A stretch of 13,023 nt of DNA, taken from the NCBI GenBank assembly GCA_003445095.1, contig DLVS01000263.1:1-13023 (forward strand), given 5' to 3'. The notes under the pieces are model-generated. The model made no database searches and was not told where the DNA came from. It saw nothing but the letters and a program-made list of their open reading frames with translations. Below are positions 1-6,410 of this stretch, one piece after another. Position 1 is the first letter of the stretch. Each line of letters begins with the position of its first letter. Origin of the DNA: Verrucomicrobiales bacterium. GTDB taxonomy: Bacteria; Verrucomicrobiota; Verrucomicrobiia; Limisphaerales; UBA9464. The position numbers and the translations under genes are program-made.

Positions 1-354
1 TTTTACCCTCCGAAGAAAATCGAGTTAGATACCAATGGATCAAATTGGACGCTGACTCTTTCTCTCCACGAGATGCGTAAGGATCAGCCAGCGGTCTTGA
101 TCAATATGGCCGACTTTGAAAAGCGATACAACACTGCGAAGGCCAAAAAGAAAAGCGTCAAAAGCGGCCGCAAGCCTGCCCATTTGACCACCGCGAGTCT
201 AATAGACCTGCTTCATGCAAGAGTTGAACTTCCGAAGGGCAACCAGCTCGGCTCGCTTTTTGAGGGAATGACTGGAGAGGCAGTGACTATCGAATTTAAC
301 AAAACCGCAGGAGCCCAAGCGATCATTATTAAATGGCCAAATCCAAACTCATGA
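1..354 (+). CDS. C-terminal part of an unrecognised protein (5' end outside window)
   Basis: The reading frame is open from base 1 and ends at TGA 352-354, giving 117 visible residues; the start lies left of the window. The first in-frame ATG is at 73, but the coding frame continues upstream of it, so I treat the gene as truncated by the edge. The middle is Lys/Arg rich (AKAKKKSVKSGRKP) and looks like an exposed linker. The last 40 residues are more ordered (LGSLFEGMTGEAVTIEF, then AIIIKWP) and end in a beta-strand pair. That ending faintly recalls the G2-box and final strand of a histidine-kinase ATPase domain, which would suit the receiver domains downstream, but the glycine pattern is too weak to call. 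The stop overlaps the next gene's start (ATGA), so the two are probably co-translated. Confidence 0.6.
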   Translation, partial: FYPPKKIELDTNGSNWTLTLSLHEMRKDQPAVLINMADFEKRYNTAKAKKKSVKSGRKPAHLTTASLIDLLHARVELPKGNQLGSLFEGMTGEAVTIEFNKTAGAQAIIIKWPNPNS

Positions 355-1073
355 AACTCGTAATTTGCAACAAGGGAGGTGGCTCTTTCGTTACGAATGC
401 TAAAAGGGCCGCTACAAGCGAACTCGGCGAGGCCAACGTGACGGTATTTGAGGCGAAGGATAATCCCAATGCAGACATGTTGCGTGGCTTTACACACATA
501 GTAGGGCATCTGCACTCGACTGAATCTGAGGAGCCGTCATGGCCCAACCTGATGTCTGGCGATCTCACGAACGTGAAGGTAATCATTCGTGTGAGTAGCG
601 TCGGAACGCCTGGAATGACCAGCTTCGGCGCCCCATTTCGCCATAAAGCTGACGGGCCTTGGGTTCTTCATCTCCACAGGCATTCTGGAGATTTCAGCGA
701 GCAGGAATGGAAGGCACTCTTTGCGGCACTTAAGGACTGGACCGCCGGAAGCAATCCGTTGCCGGTATCTTTGGGCGCGATCTTCAACTCGAATGATGAA
801 GCCAAATTTGCGCTGCGACTTCTTTGCGAAGCATGGAAGGCAACCCAAGGAAAGGCCTCAGCAGAGGTTGCGGGAATTACGATTTATGCTCCTACGAAGC
901 CGGAACAATGGCAGGCTCCGTTTGAGACCAAGGACGATATTGCAAAGGCCGCTGCTCCTTTTGGCAATGCTCAAAAGGAAGCCACCGCACTTTTCCAAGC
1001 TGTTGGAGGAACCGATAAGGAGGAGTTGCGCAAGAGAATCGACGCCTTTCTGGACGCGACCACAAAGAAGTAG
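351..1073 (+). CDS. Unrecognised alpha/beta protein, 240 aa, second gene of receiver/nuclease operon
   Basis: I do not recognise this family. I chose ATG 351 because it overlaps the previous stop as ATGA and puts the first predicted strand (KLVICNKGG) at the N-terminus, as in flavodoxin-like folds; ATG 333 would add six residues. No clear SD precedes either start. The N-terminal 85 residues alternate strands and helices: KLVICN, VTVFEA (30-35), THIVGHLH (48-55), VKVIIRVSS (75-83). This resembles a receiver or flavodoxin fold without phosphoacceptor residues. A Trp-rich stretch follows (PWVLHLHRH at 103-111, EWKALFAALKDW at 119-130), then Ala-rich helices, with a Lys-rich tail. It lies 21 bases before the nuclease fusion gene and is presumably in the same transcript. 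No signal peptide or membrane segment is visible, so it is probably cytosolic. Confidence 0.75.
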   Translation: MKLVICNKGGGSFVTNAKRAATSELGEANVTVFEAKDNPNADMLRGFTHIVGHLHSTESEEPSWPNLMSGDLTNVKVIIRVSSVGTPGMTSFGAPFRHKADGPWVLHLHRHSGDFSEQEWKALFAALKDWTAGSNPLPVSLGAIFNSNDEAKFALRLLCEAWKATQGKASAEVAGITIYAPTKPEQWQAPFETKDDIAKAAAPFGNAQKEATALFQAVGGTDKEELRKRIDAFLDATTKK

Positions 1074-1094
1074 GACACGGCGCGAAGCAAAGCC

Positions 1095-3944
1095 ATGAGC
1101 CACCAACAATCACTACCACTCGCGCTGAGGCTCGTCCTCAAGAGTCAGACGGACACCAACCCGGCACTCCTTCTTCTAGATTACGGCGACGAAGCAGTCT
1201 TCGCTGATCTCTGGCTCTACGGCTTGGAGTCAACCAATCCGAAAAACAGCGGGCAGAGCCATGACTGGGACCAACCCGGCCAGCAAATCCTGATCATCGG
1301 CAACGATCCGCCGAATGACGCCTTCGCGCACCTGCCGGAAAGCCTGCGAGGAATCAACTTCCGCAGCCACTTCACCGCCACGTCCTGGCTGGCCGCGTGG
1401 AAGGTGAAGTTTCCGAACGCCAAAGCCGCCATCGCGGTGATTGATCCCCGCGAAGCTAATCTCGCCACCGGAGCCGCGAGATCCCTGCAGACGATCCTTG
1501 GCGCACGCGACGCTTCCAGTCAGTCGCTCATTCCCCGCGCTGCCGTGTTGAACGCTCCCAGCCTTAAATTGATCTGCCAGTGGTTGCACGACTCGGCCAA
1601 GGACACCTCACGCGAGACCGCCCCGCATCACCGCGAACTGCTCAAAACCACGATCTGGAATGAGCTAACTTTGAATCGCGAACAGCACCACGCCTTGAGC
1701 AATGTCCTCGGCGCATTCCTGTTGCGAGCGGTCGTTGGGGGTAAGCAGGCGGATGGCGGCCTCTACCAGACCCAGCAGTTTCTAAATGTGCTTGCGAAGG
1801 TCTGCGGTGTCGGGACCGAGGCGGCAACGACAGGTGGCGGTGGTGTTCAAGCATGGGTTGAGAAGGATTTACGGGAGCGGTTCGACGGCGCCGTCCTCAT
1901 CGACGACATAGCGGATCTGTGGGGTGGCTTTCTCACTGCAGCATTGGGAGGCAATCCGGCGTTCGTGCGCACCACCCCTACGGGTCAATTCACGACCAGC
2001 GTGGTCGGGGACAGAAAAGCTCTGGTGGCAGATGGTCTTTCGGGCCTACCCGACCGCCTGGCCAAGGTGATTCGTTTAGGGCGCGAACGGCTGATGGCAG
2101 GCGATCTCGTCCCAAAGAGTGACGGTGAGAGCGACCGGTCCGCCAAGTGGGAGAGCTTTGTCCTGTTTCTGGATCTGCGCCTTGGCTTGGACGCATCGTT
2201 TCACGATCAACTGCGGGTGGTAGCACGCCAGTTGTTGAACTCTTCCCGAAACCATCCGTGGCTGGCGGCGGACGGGGCTCGGGCAGCATTCGAGCGCGAC
2301 TTGGACGGAGAATTGGGCGGAGACACACTGCTGCCCCGGCTCATCAGTTTGATCGATCCGACGCTTCCCATTGTCATCTTCTCATCGACCCATCACACGG
2401 ACCTGATTGGCCCGTTCCGAGACTACGGGAACATTATTACCGCCTTCCGCAAGCCGACGATAACGGAAGCGGCAGGCAGGCAATGGAGGGAGACGGTGGA
2501 CGAGGCTCGCATCGAATTCCGCTCGTCCCTCGAACAAGCCGGCCGGATCGCGCGCGTCCGCTGCGCCTTTTCCAGACTGAGTGCCAGCCCGCGCAGTGAG
2601 ACTAGTTCCGCGGGGACCGCCTTGGAAATCTTCATTGATGAGTCGTTTTACAGAAAGACGAACGTCTATGCGATCGGTTGCGTGGTCCTCGTCGCGGAAT
2701 CGCACCGGAGAATTCGCGAATTCTGCAAAGCCATGGAGGATGAGGGCGTTCAGTGGGGGCTCTCCTGCAATAATAGGAGCCGTCACATCAAAGAAACCCG
2801 GCGACTGGCATGGAATGGGAAGCGTCTGGAATGTGCCAGAGGATGGTATGTCGATCGGCGATCATTGCCGGAACGCGGTGCCTTCTTGGAAAAGTTCGCT
2901 GGTGAGACGGAACAGCGCGATGCTTGGGAAAAGATTCACCGACTTTCCAAGAAGCACAGAATCGGGATTTTCGCCGGTGCTCTTGGAACGCCGGTCACCG
3001 ACCAGATCGGCAGGGAGCTGCGCATTCCATCCCTGCAAGGAGTGGCCAGGGATCAGGCCGATGAGCTGCATCGGGAGCTCGCGAACTCGCTGCTGCTTCT
3101 TCTTTTCACCGCGCACCCCGAGGTATCCGCCTCGTTGCGCGCGCCGAATGCGAGCATCGCGATCGATGTGGGCACCCGAACCGCCATGCCAGAAGACTAC
3201 GAGAGCCGGCACGAGGATACCTACCAGCAGTTTGGCGTCGCCTACACTGACCACGAACTCAACAAGCCGACTTTGGAAGAACGTTGCGAGATGTGGAACA
3301 TGGCGCTGGATTGGGCAAAAGGGCAGCAATGGTGGAAGCACGGAGCGATTACAGCTCGCATTGTTCGCGGTCGGATAGAACCGAATGAGCGCGATCTTTC
3401 CGAGTGGACCGACACCATAATATGGGATCCCCGGAGAAAGATGATTTCCGTGTCGAGCTATGACGGCCTGAATTACCTCAGGGAGACGCTCGCCCGCCTG
3501 TCCCCCGCGCTTTCACCGAACATCGTGCGGGCGCGAGGATGTGCGTTATTTGATTTTGATGATCCGGGGGACTGGTTGGTGAAGCTCCACTGTTTCCCAT
3601 GCTTTCCGTATCAGCCGCACTATCTGGCCGACTGGATCGCACGGTCCGGAGTCGAGAAGGCTGGCAATGCGGGTGCCGAATGTGCCTTGGAGAATGCGTT
3701 TGCGTCGGGCTTTGTGACGGATTGGACGGCAAGAAAGAAAGCCCTGCTAAACGCTGTCGTAAGCGTCGAAGGGGGCGACTCGCTGGACGGGCTTAAAGCG
3801 ATCGTGAAATGGTTGGAGTTGGGCGACGATACAATAGGTGGATGTCGTGCGAGCGAGCTACTCCTCTCGAAGGCTCACGAGTCCGCCGTCAAAGCCGATG
3901 GGAACACTCTGCGTGGTCTCTTCGCGGAAGGCGCTGACTCGTGA
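1095..3944 (+). CDS. Divergent receiver (REC) domain fused to DUF3800/RNase H-like putative nuclease
   Basis: This 949-residue protein has three visible parts. Residues 1-235 are alpha/beta with Rossmann-like strands (ILIIGNDP at 65-72, AIAVIDP at 112-118). Residues 264-455 carry all receiver landmarks in order: acidic pair D270/D271 (VLIDDI), phosphoacceptor-like D360 (FLFLD type strand, VLFLDLRL), S430-T432 (VIFSST) and the K453-P454 pair (FRKP). The spacing is longer than in CheY: about 90 residues from DD to D360 and about 70 from there to the Ser/Thr. Residues 508-855 match the DUF3800 pattern: FIDES (D515, E516) followed by a hydrophobic IGCVVLV strand, IAIDVG (D691) and YLADWIA (D845), probably the acidic residues of an RNase H-like active site. 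Known of the family: DUF3800 proteins are putative nucleases often found in defence and mobile loci. I infer a receiver-controlled nuclease. The start at ATG 1095 lacks an SD; GC is higher here (58-63% in sampled lines) than in the preceding gene. Confidence 0.7.
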   Translation: MSHQQSLPLALRLVLKSQTDTNPALLLLDYGDEAVFADLWLYGLESTNPKNSGQSHDWDQPGQQILIIGNDPPNDAFAHLPESLRGINFRSHFTATSWLAAWKVKFPNAKAAIAVIDPREANLATGAARSLQTILGARDASSQSLIPRAAVLNAPSLKLICQWLHDSAKDTSRETAPHHRELLKTTIWNELTLNREQHHALSNVLGAFLLRAVVGGKQADGGLYQTQQFLNVLAKVCGVGTEAATTGGGGVQAWVEKDLRERFDGAVLIDDIADLWGGFLTAALGGNPAFVRTTPTGQFTTSVVGDRKALVADGLSGLPDRLAKVIRLGRERLMAGDLVPKSDGESDRSAKWESFVLFLDLRLGLDASFHDQLRVVARQLLNSSRNHPWLAADGARAAFERDLDGELGGDTLLPRLISLIDPTLPIVIFSSTHHTDLIGPFRDYGNIITAFRKPTITEAAGRQWRETVDEARIEFRSSLEQAGRIARVRCAFSRLSASPRSETSSAGTALEIFIDESFYRKTNVYAIGCVVLVAESHRRIREFCKAMEDEGVQWGLSCNNRSRHIKETRRLAWNGKRLECARGWYVDRRSLPERGAFLEKFAGETEQRDAWEKIHRLSKKHRIGIFAGALGTPVTDQIGRELRIPSLQGVARDQADELHRELANSLLLLLFTAHPEVSASLRAPNASIAIDVGTRTAMPEDYESRHEDTYQQFGVAYTDHELNKPTLEERCEMWNMALDWAKGQQWWKHGAITARIVRGRIEPNERDLSEWTDTIIWDPRRKMISVSSYDGLNYLRETLARLSPALSPNIVRARGCALFDFDDPGDWLVKLHCFPCFPYQPHYLADWIARSGVEKAGNAGAECALENAFASGFVTDWTARKKALLNAVVSVEGGDSLDGLKAIVKWLELGDDTIGGCRASELLLSKAHESAVKADGNTLRGLFAEGADS

Positions 3945-4069
3945 TGCTGATCAAAGGCATTCTCGGAAGTGGGCTCGCGTCAAGCACGCAAAGGTCGCGA
4001 AGTTTTAGCGATCCCCTGCCCCTTATCCACTGCATATCGCGAACACCTTTTCCTTTGCGCGAAACGTGA
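3944..4069 (+). CDS. Possible 41-aa ORF bridging two genes by TGATG overlaps
   Basis: The ATG at 3944 shares its A with the TGA stop of the nuclease fusion gene (TGATG). The ORF's own stop, TGA 4067-4069, shares its A with the ATG of the next gene in the same way. It encodes 41 residues beginning MLIKGILGSGLASSTQ, rich in Ser, Arg and Pro, with one Cys. About 56% of its codons end in G or C, a mild coding-like signal at best. The geometry suits termination-reinitiation, so it may be a small protein or only a ribosome shuttle that links translation of its neighbours. It could also be chance, with the downstream gene simply starting after a 121-base gap. No homologue comes to mind. Confidence 0.35.
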   Translation: MLIKGILGSGLASSTQRSRSFSDPLPLIHCISRTPFPLRET

Positions 4070-4824
4070 TGCCCGGCTTTTCTTCCATTCCGGAAATATG
4101 GCTGTCTGACCCGCCTGAAACGCTGCTGGTTGGGAATGGGCCTTATTCACGAGCGTTGGCGGTGGTTCTTGGAGCAGCACGAATCACAGGCAGGGATTTA
4201 ATCTTGGAAGTGGCAAAACCGGAGGCGGGTGGCCTTCCGCAGGTGCTCAACAGATTGGATAAAGCGATCCTCGTGGCTGAATCGTCCCATTCGGCTGCGG
4301 ACTTGCTTCAACTACACGCGGCTCTTTGGCGTTGGATCGAGAAACTGAGCCCGGCGGGCGAGCAGCACGAGGTCGCCATTCTATTCGTGATGCAGCCTTT
4401 ATTGGGCGATGCATTTGCCGGATCGCTGGCGTTGGGCTTGGGATTGGAGCTTTTCGTTCCCAGTTTGGGCCACGGGGTCGCAAGGATGGGAGATTCGCTG
4501 GAATCGTTGTGCCGGACAGCGTCCACGATACGGCCATGTGATCTGCCGCCGCTCCTCGCCCGGCAGGCGGGCAACGCCCGGCACAAGCTGATCCGCAAGT
4601 TGATCAAGGCAGAAAGTCCGAATGATCTCGTCGACGCGGCGCGAGCTGTGAGCGAGGGGTTCCGAGGGCAGGAATACCTTCTGGACCTCTTCTGCCGACC
4701 ACCAGGCCATCGGAACGGCAATCTCTTCCGGGCGTGGCTCCGCGAAGCCGTTCGCGGTGGCATCAGTTTCGAAACGATTGGCGACGCAAAGTCCAGTCTC
4801 GCCACTTGGCTGCGAGACGGTTAG
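4069..4824 (+). CDS. Unrecognised Rossmann-like protein, 251 aa
   Basis: Not assignable to a named family by eye. I chose ATG 4069 for its TGATG contact with the short ORF upstream; GTG 4066 would add one residue, and an in-frame stop at 4006-4008 limits any longer start. The N-terminal half has alternating strands and helices of Rossmann type: TLLVGNGPYSRALAVVLGA (18-36) resembles a first strand, glycine turn and helix, followed by AILVAES (66-72) and VAILFVM (102-108). The fine glycine motif of a dinucleotide-binding protein is incomplete (GNGPYS), so a degenerate, non-catalytic short-chain-dehydrogenase-like or receiver-like fold is possible. The C-terminal half is helical and charged (ARHKLIRKLIKAE at 170-182). 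It lies between the nuclease fusion and the response regulator on the same strand, so it is probably a partner in the same system. No signal peptide or membrane helix. Confidence 0.75.
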   Translation: MPGFSSIPEIWLSDPPETLLVGNGPYSRALAVVLGAARITGRDLILEVAKPEAGGLPQVLNRLDKAILVAESSHSAADLLQLHAALWRWIEKLSPAGEQHEVAILFVMQPLLGDAFAGSLALGLGLELFVPSLGHGVARMGDSLESLCRTASTIRPCDLPPLLARQAGNARHKLIRKLIKAESPNDLVDAARAVSEGFRGQEYLLDLFCRPPGHRNGNLFRAWLREAVRGGISFETIGDAKSSLATWLRDG

Positions 4825-4858
4825 CACGACGCCTCGCACACGCCCCGAGGACGCGAAA

Positions 4859-4869
4859 GCCAATTTGGC
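4859..4869. promoter_or_regulatory. 11-base palindrome upstream of the response regulator gene
   Basis: GCCAATTTGGC is a perfect inverted repeat (GCCAA-T-TTGGC) in the 130-base gap before the response regulator gene, about 86 bases upstream of its likely ATG. A related GCCACTTGGC occurs at 4801-4810, inside the end of the previous gene. It could be an operator half-site cluster for autoregulation, but short palindromes arise by chance and no good -35/-10 pair is visible beside it. Confidence 0.15.
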
Positions 4870-4954
4870 ATTGTGACAGACTCCGTTACGCCAGAGCAGC
4901 ACAGCAACGCCCGTCGAGATGTCACGACGCGGTTTTGCTAAAGCCATCTCACCC

Positions 4955-6256
4955 ATGAAGAGCATTCGTATGTTAATCGTAGAGGACGAACCGGCGCTCC
5001 TCGAACTCCTGAAGAGGTCCTACCGGGAAAAATTTAAGGCGCAGGGATTCGATTCGGTCACGATCGAGGAGTCTCGGTCCGTGGAAGATGCCCGCAAACT
5101 CGCCAAGGGCGCCACGTCTAACCCTTATGACTTCGTCTCTCTCGATGTAAATCTCGGGGACACCACGCTCACGGGGCTTGATGTTCTCTCGACTATCAAG
5201 CGGTATCACTCGGCGTGGATGGTGGCTCTGCTGACCGGGGTGGAGACAGACACGAGCGTGGACAAGATCATGGGCAAAGCCGCGGGCATCGCCCTGCGGC
5301 AGAGGCTGAGGCGTGACGCCTACGCGCGCTTCCCGGCTGAGCGACTGCTCGTTGTGGAGAAGCCATCCCGTTCGTTGACGCCGAAAGAGGCGGAGGGTCT
5401 CCTCGGCGATCGACTGGAACAAATCGCCGCCGTTTATGAAGAGGTTGGTCGCCTGCGATACATTTTTCGACCGATCGAGGTTATTTGCCTCCAACGCGTG
5501 AAGGTCTCAAAGGGGCAGAAACCAACGAAGAAGTTCATCGAGACAGCATCGACCCAATGGCAGATTCGATTCAACTGTGGCGACATCCGGACTTTGCCGG
5601 ACAAGGCAGGCTTTCGAACTCTGCATCGACTCCTGTGTCTGGATCGCGCAGAAAGCCTGACCCCGGAAGCAGCCCTTGTCGCCGAGCCCGCGGTGGAAAA
5701 GGGCCAGCCACAGGAGGCTTCAAGCGCTGATCCAGTGGCCGCGTTCTTTCAGGCAAAGGGCATCGACTGGAACAGCCTCGACGCGGATAAGCGCGACCAG
5801 CTTGTTCGTGGGGCGCTTTCGGTTAAGTTCGTTAAATTTCAAGAGCTTCGAGGCCTTCAGGACGAGGACGATCTCTCGCCGAATGAGGAAGACGAACTCA
5901 AGGGGATCATCCACGAACTAGGCCCTCTCGCTGAAGCTGCGGAGACTGCTTACGACCGTATGAGGTCGCAAGTGGATGACTTCTCTCATAAAGCAACCTC
6001 TCTAACGACCGGCGACCTAGCACAGAACGACCTTCATGTCGGACACGGCAGCTACGACCAAGTGGGTGACAACCGCCGCGGCCAAGACTCCCCCGAAGCG
6101 GCTTTATTCCGAGCCCGCATGAAGCGCGTCAAGGATTGCCTGCGGGAAAACGGCTTCGCGCAATTTGCGGATCATCTTGACGACTACGTACAATCGACAG
6201 GGGCGAACTGGAGCTATAATCCCCCGACAGATGTTGAGTGGACAACGTCCGCCTGA
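4955..6256 (+). CDS. Response regulator: receiver domain plus winged-helix-like output region
   Basis: This 433-residue protein (from ATG 4955; ATG 4919 would add 12 residues) begins MKSIRMLIVEDEP, a textbook receiver first strand, which is why I prefer that start. Receiver residues are complete: E10/D11, phosphoacceptor D64 (SLDVNLG), T94 (LLTGV) and K136-P137 (VEKP). D64 to T94 is exactly the CheY spacing, whereas T94 to K136 carries about 20 extra residues. Residues 200-248 (WQIRFNCGDIRTLPDKAGF, then RTLHRLL) resemble the winged-helix-type module typified by G-x-x-x-x-L-x-D-x-x-G-x-x-x-L-x-x-L-L. An acidic coiled-coil-like segment follows (307-340). The tail has FRARMKRVKDCL, then ADHLDDYV-x-STG-x-x-W-x-YNPP, matching the ending often found with that module. 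Inference: a phosphorylation-dependent transcription regulator or scaffold for this locus. The cognate kinase is not in the window. Confidence 0.85.
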   Translation: MKSIRMLIVEDEPALLELLKRSYREKFKAQGFDSVTIEESRSVEDARKLAKGATSNPYDFVSLDVNLGDTTLTGLDVLSTIKRYHSAWMVALLTGVETDTSVDKIMGKAAGIALRQRLRRDAYARFPAERLLVVEKPSRSLTPKEAEGLLGDRLEQIAAVYEEVGRLRYIFRPIEVICLQRVKVSKGQKPTKKFIETASTQWQIRFNCGDIRTLPDKAGFRTLHRLLCLDRAESLTPEAALVAEPAVEKGQPQEASSADPVAAFFQAKGIDWNSLDADKRDQLVRGALSVKFVKFQELRGLQDEDDLSPNEEDELKGIIHELGPLAEAAETAYDRMRSQVDDFSHKATSLTTGDLAQNDLHVGHGSYDQVGDNRRGQDSPEAALFRARMKRVKDCLRENGFAQFADHLDDYVQSTGANWSYNPPTDVEWTTSA

Positions 6257-6297
6257 TCATCGGCGTATAGTTATTGGCGGCAATCAGTTTTGAAGCC

Positions 6298-6312
6298 GGT
6301 GATTTCATCACC
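6298..6312. terminator. Short hairpin between convergent genes, weak terminator candidate
   Basis: GGTGAT-TTC-ATCACC is a perfect 6-bp stem with a 3-base loop in the 154-base gap (6257-6410) between the response regulator gene and the facing PRTase gene. It lies 42 bases after the former's stop. No run of T follows (TCATCTTTCG), so intrinsic termination would be weak; a bidirectional role is possible. Apart from this hairpin I see nothing in the gap. Confidence 0.25.
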
Positions 6313-6410
6313 TCATCTTTCGTTCGACGCATCTATAGCAAACGCTATGACGCTCCGGCCATCGGTCGTTGTCGTACGCTATGCTGCAAGTGCAGGGCGT
6401 CACGCCGAGG

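Noticed and set aside
2581..3378. 265-codon plus-strand open frame inside the nuclease fusion gene
   Set aside because: Overlaps the DUF3800-like region in another frame; its product is Ser/Arg/Pro/Cys-rich with no domain pattern, whereas the main frame carries all acidic landmarks.
4308..4965. Two overlapping minus-strand open frames (165 and 188 codons)
   Set aside because: Antisense shadows of a GC-rich plus-strand gene; Arg/Pro/Ser-rich, no recognisable motif, and they extend across the next intergenic gap.
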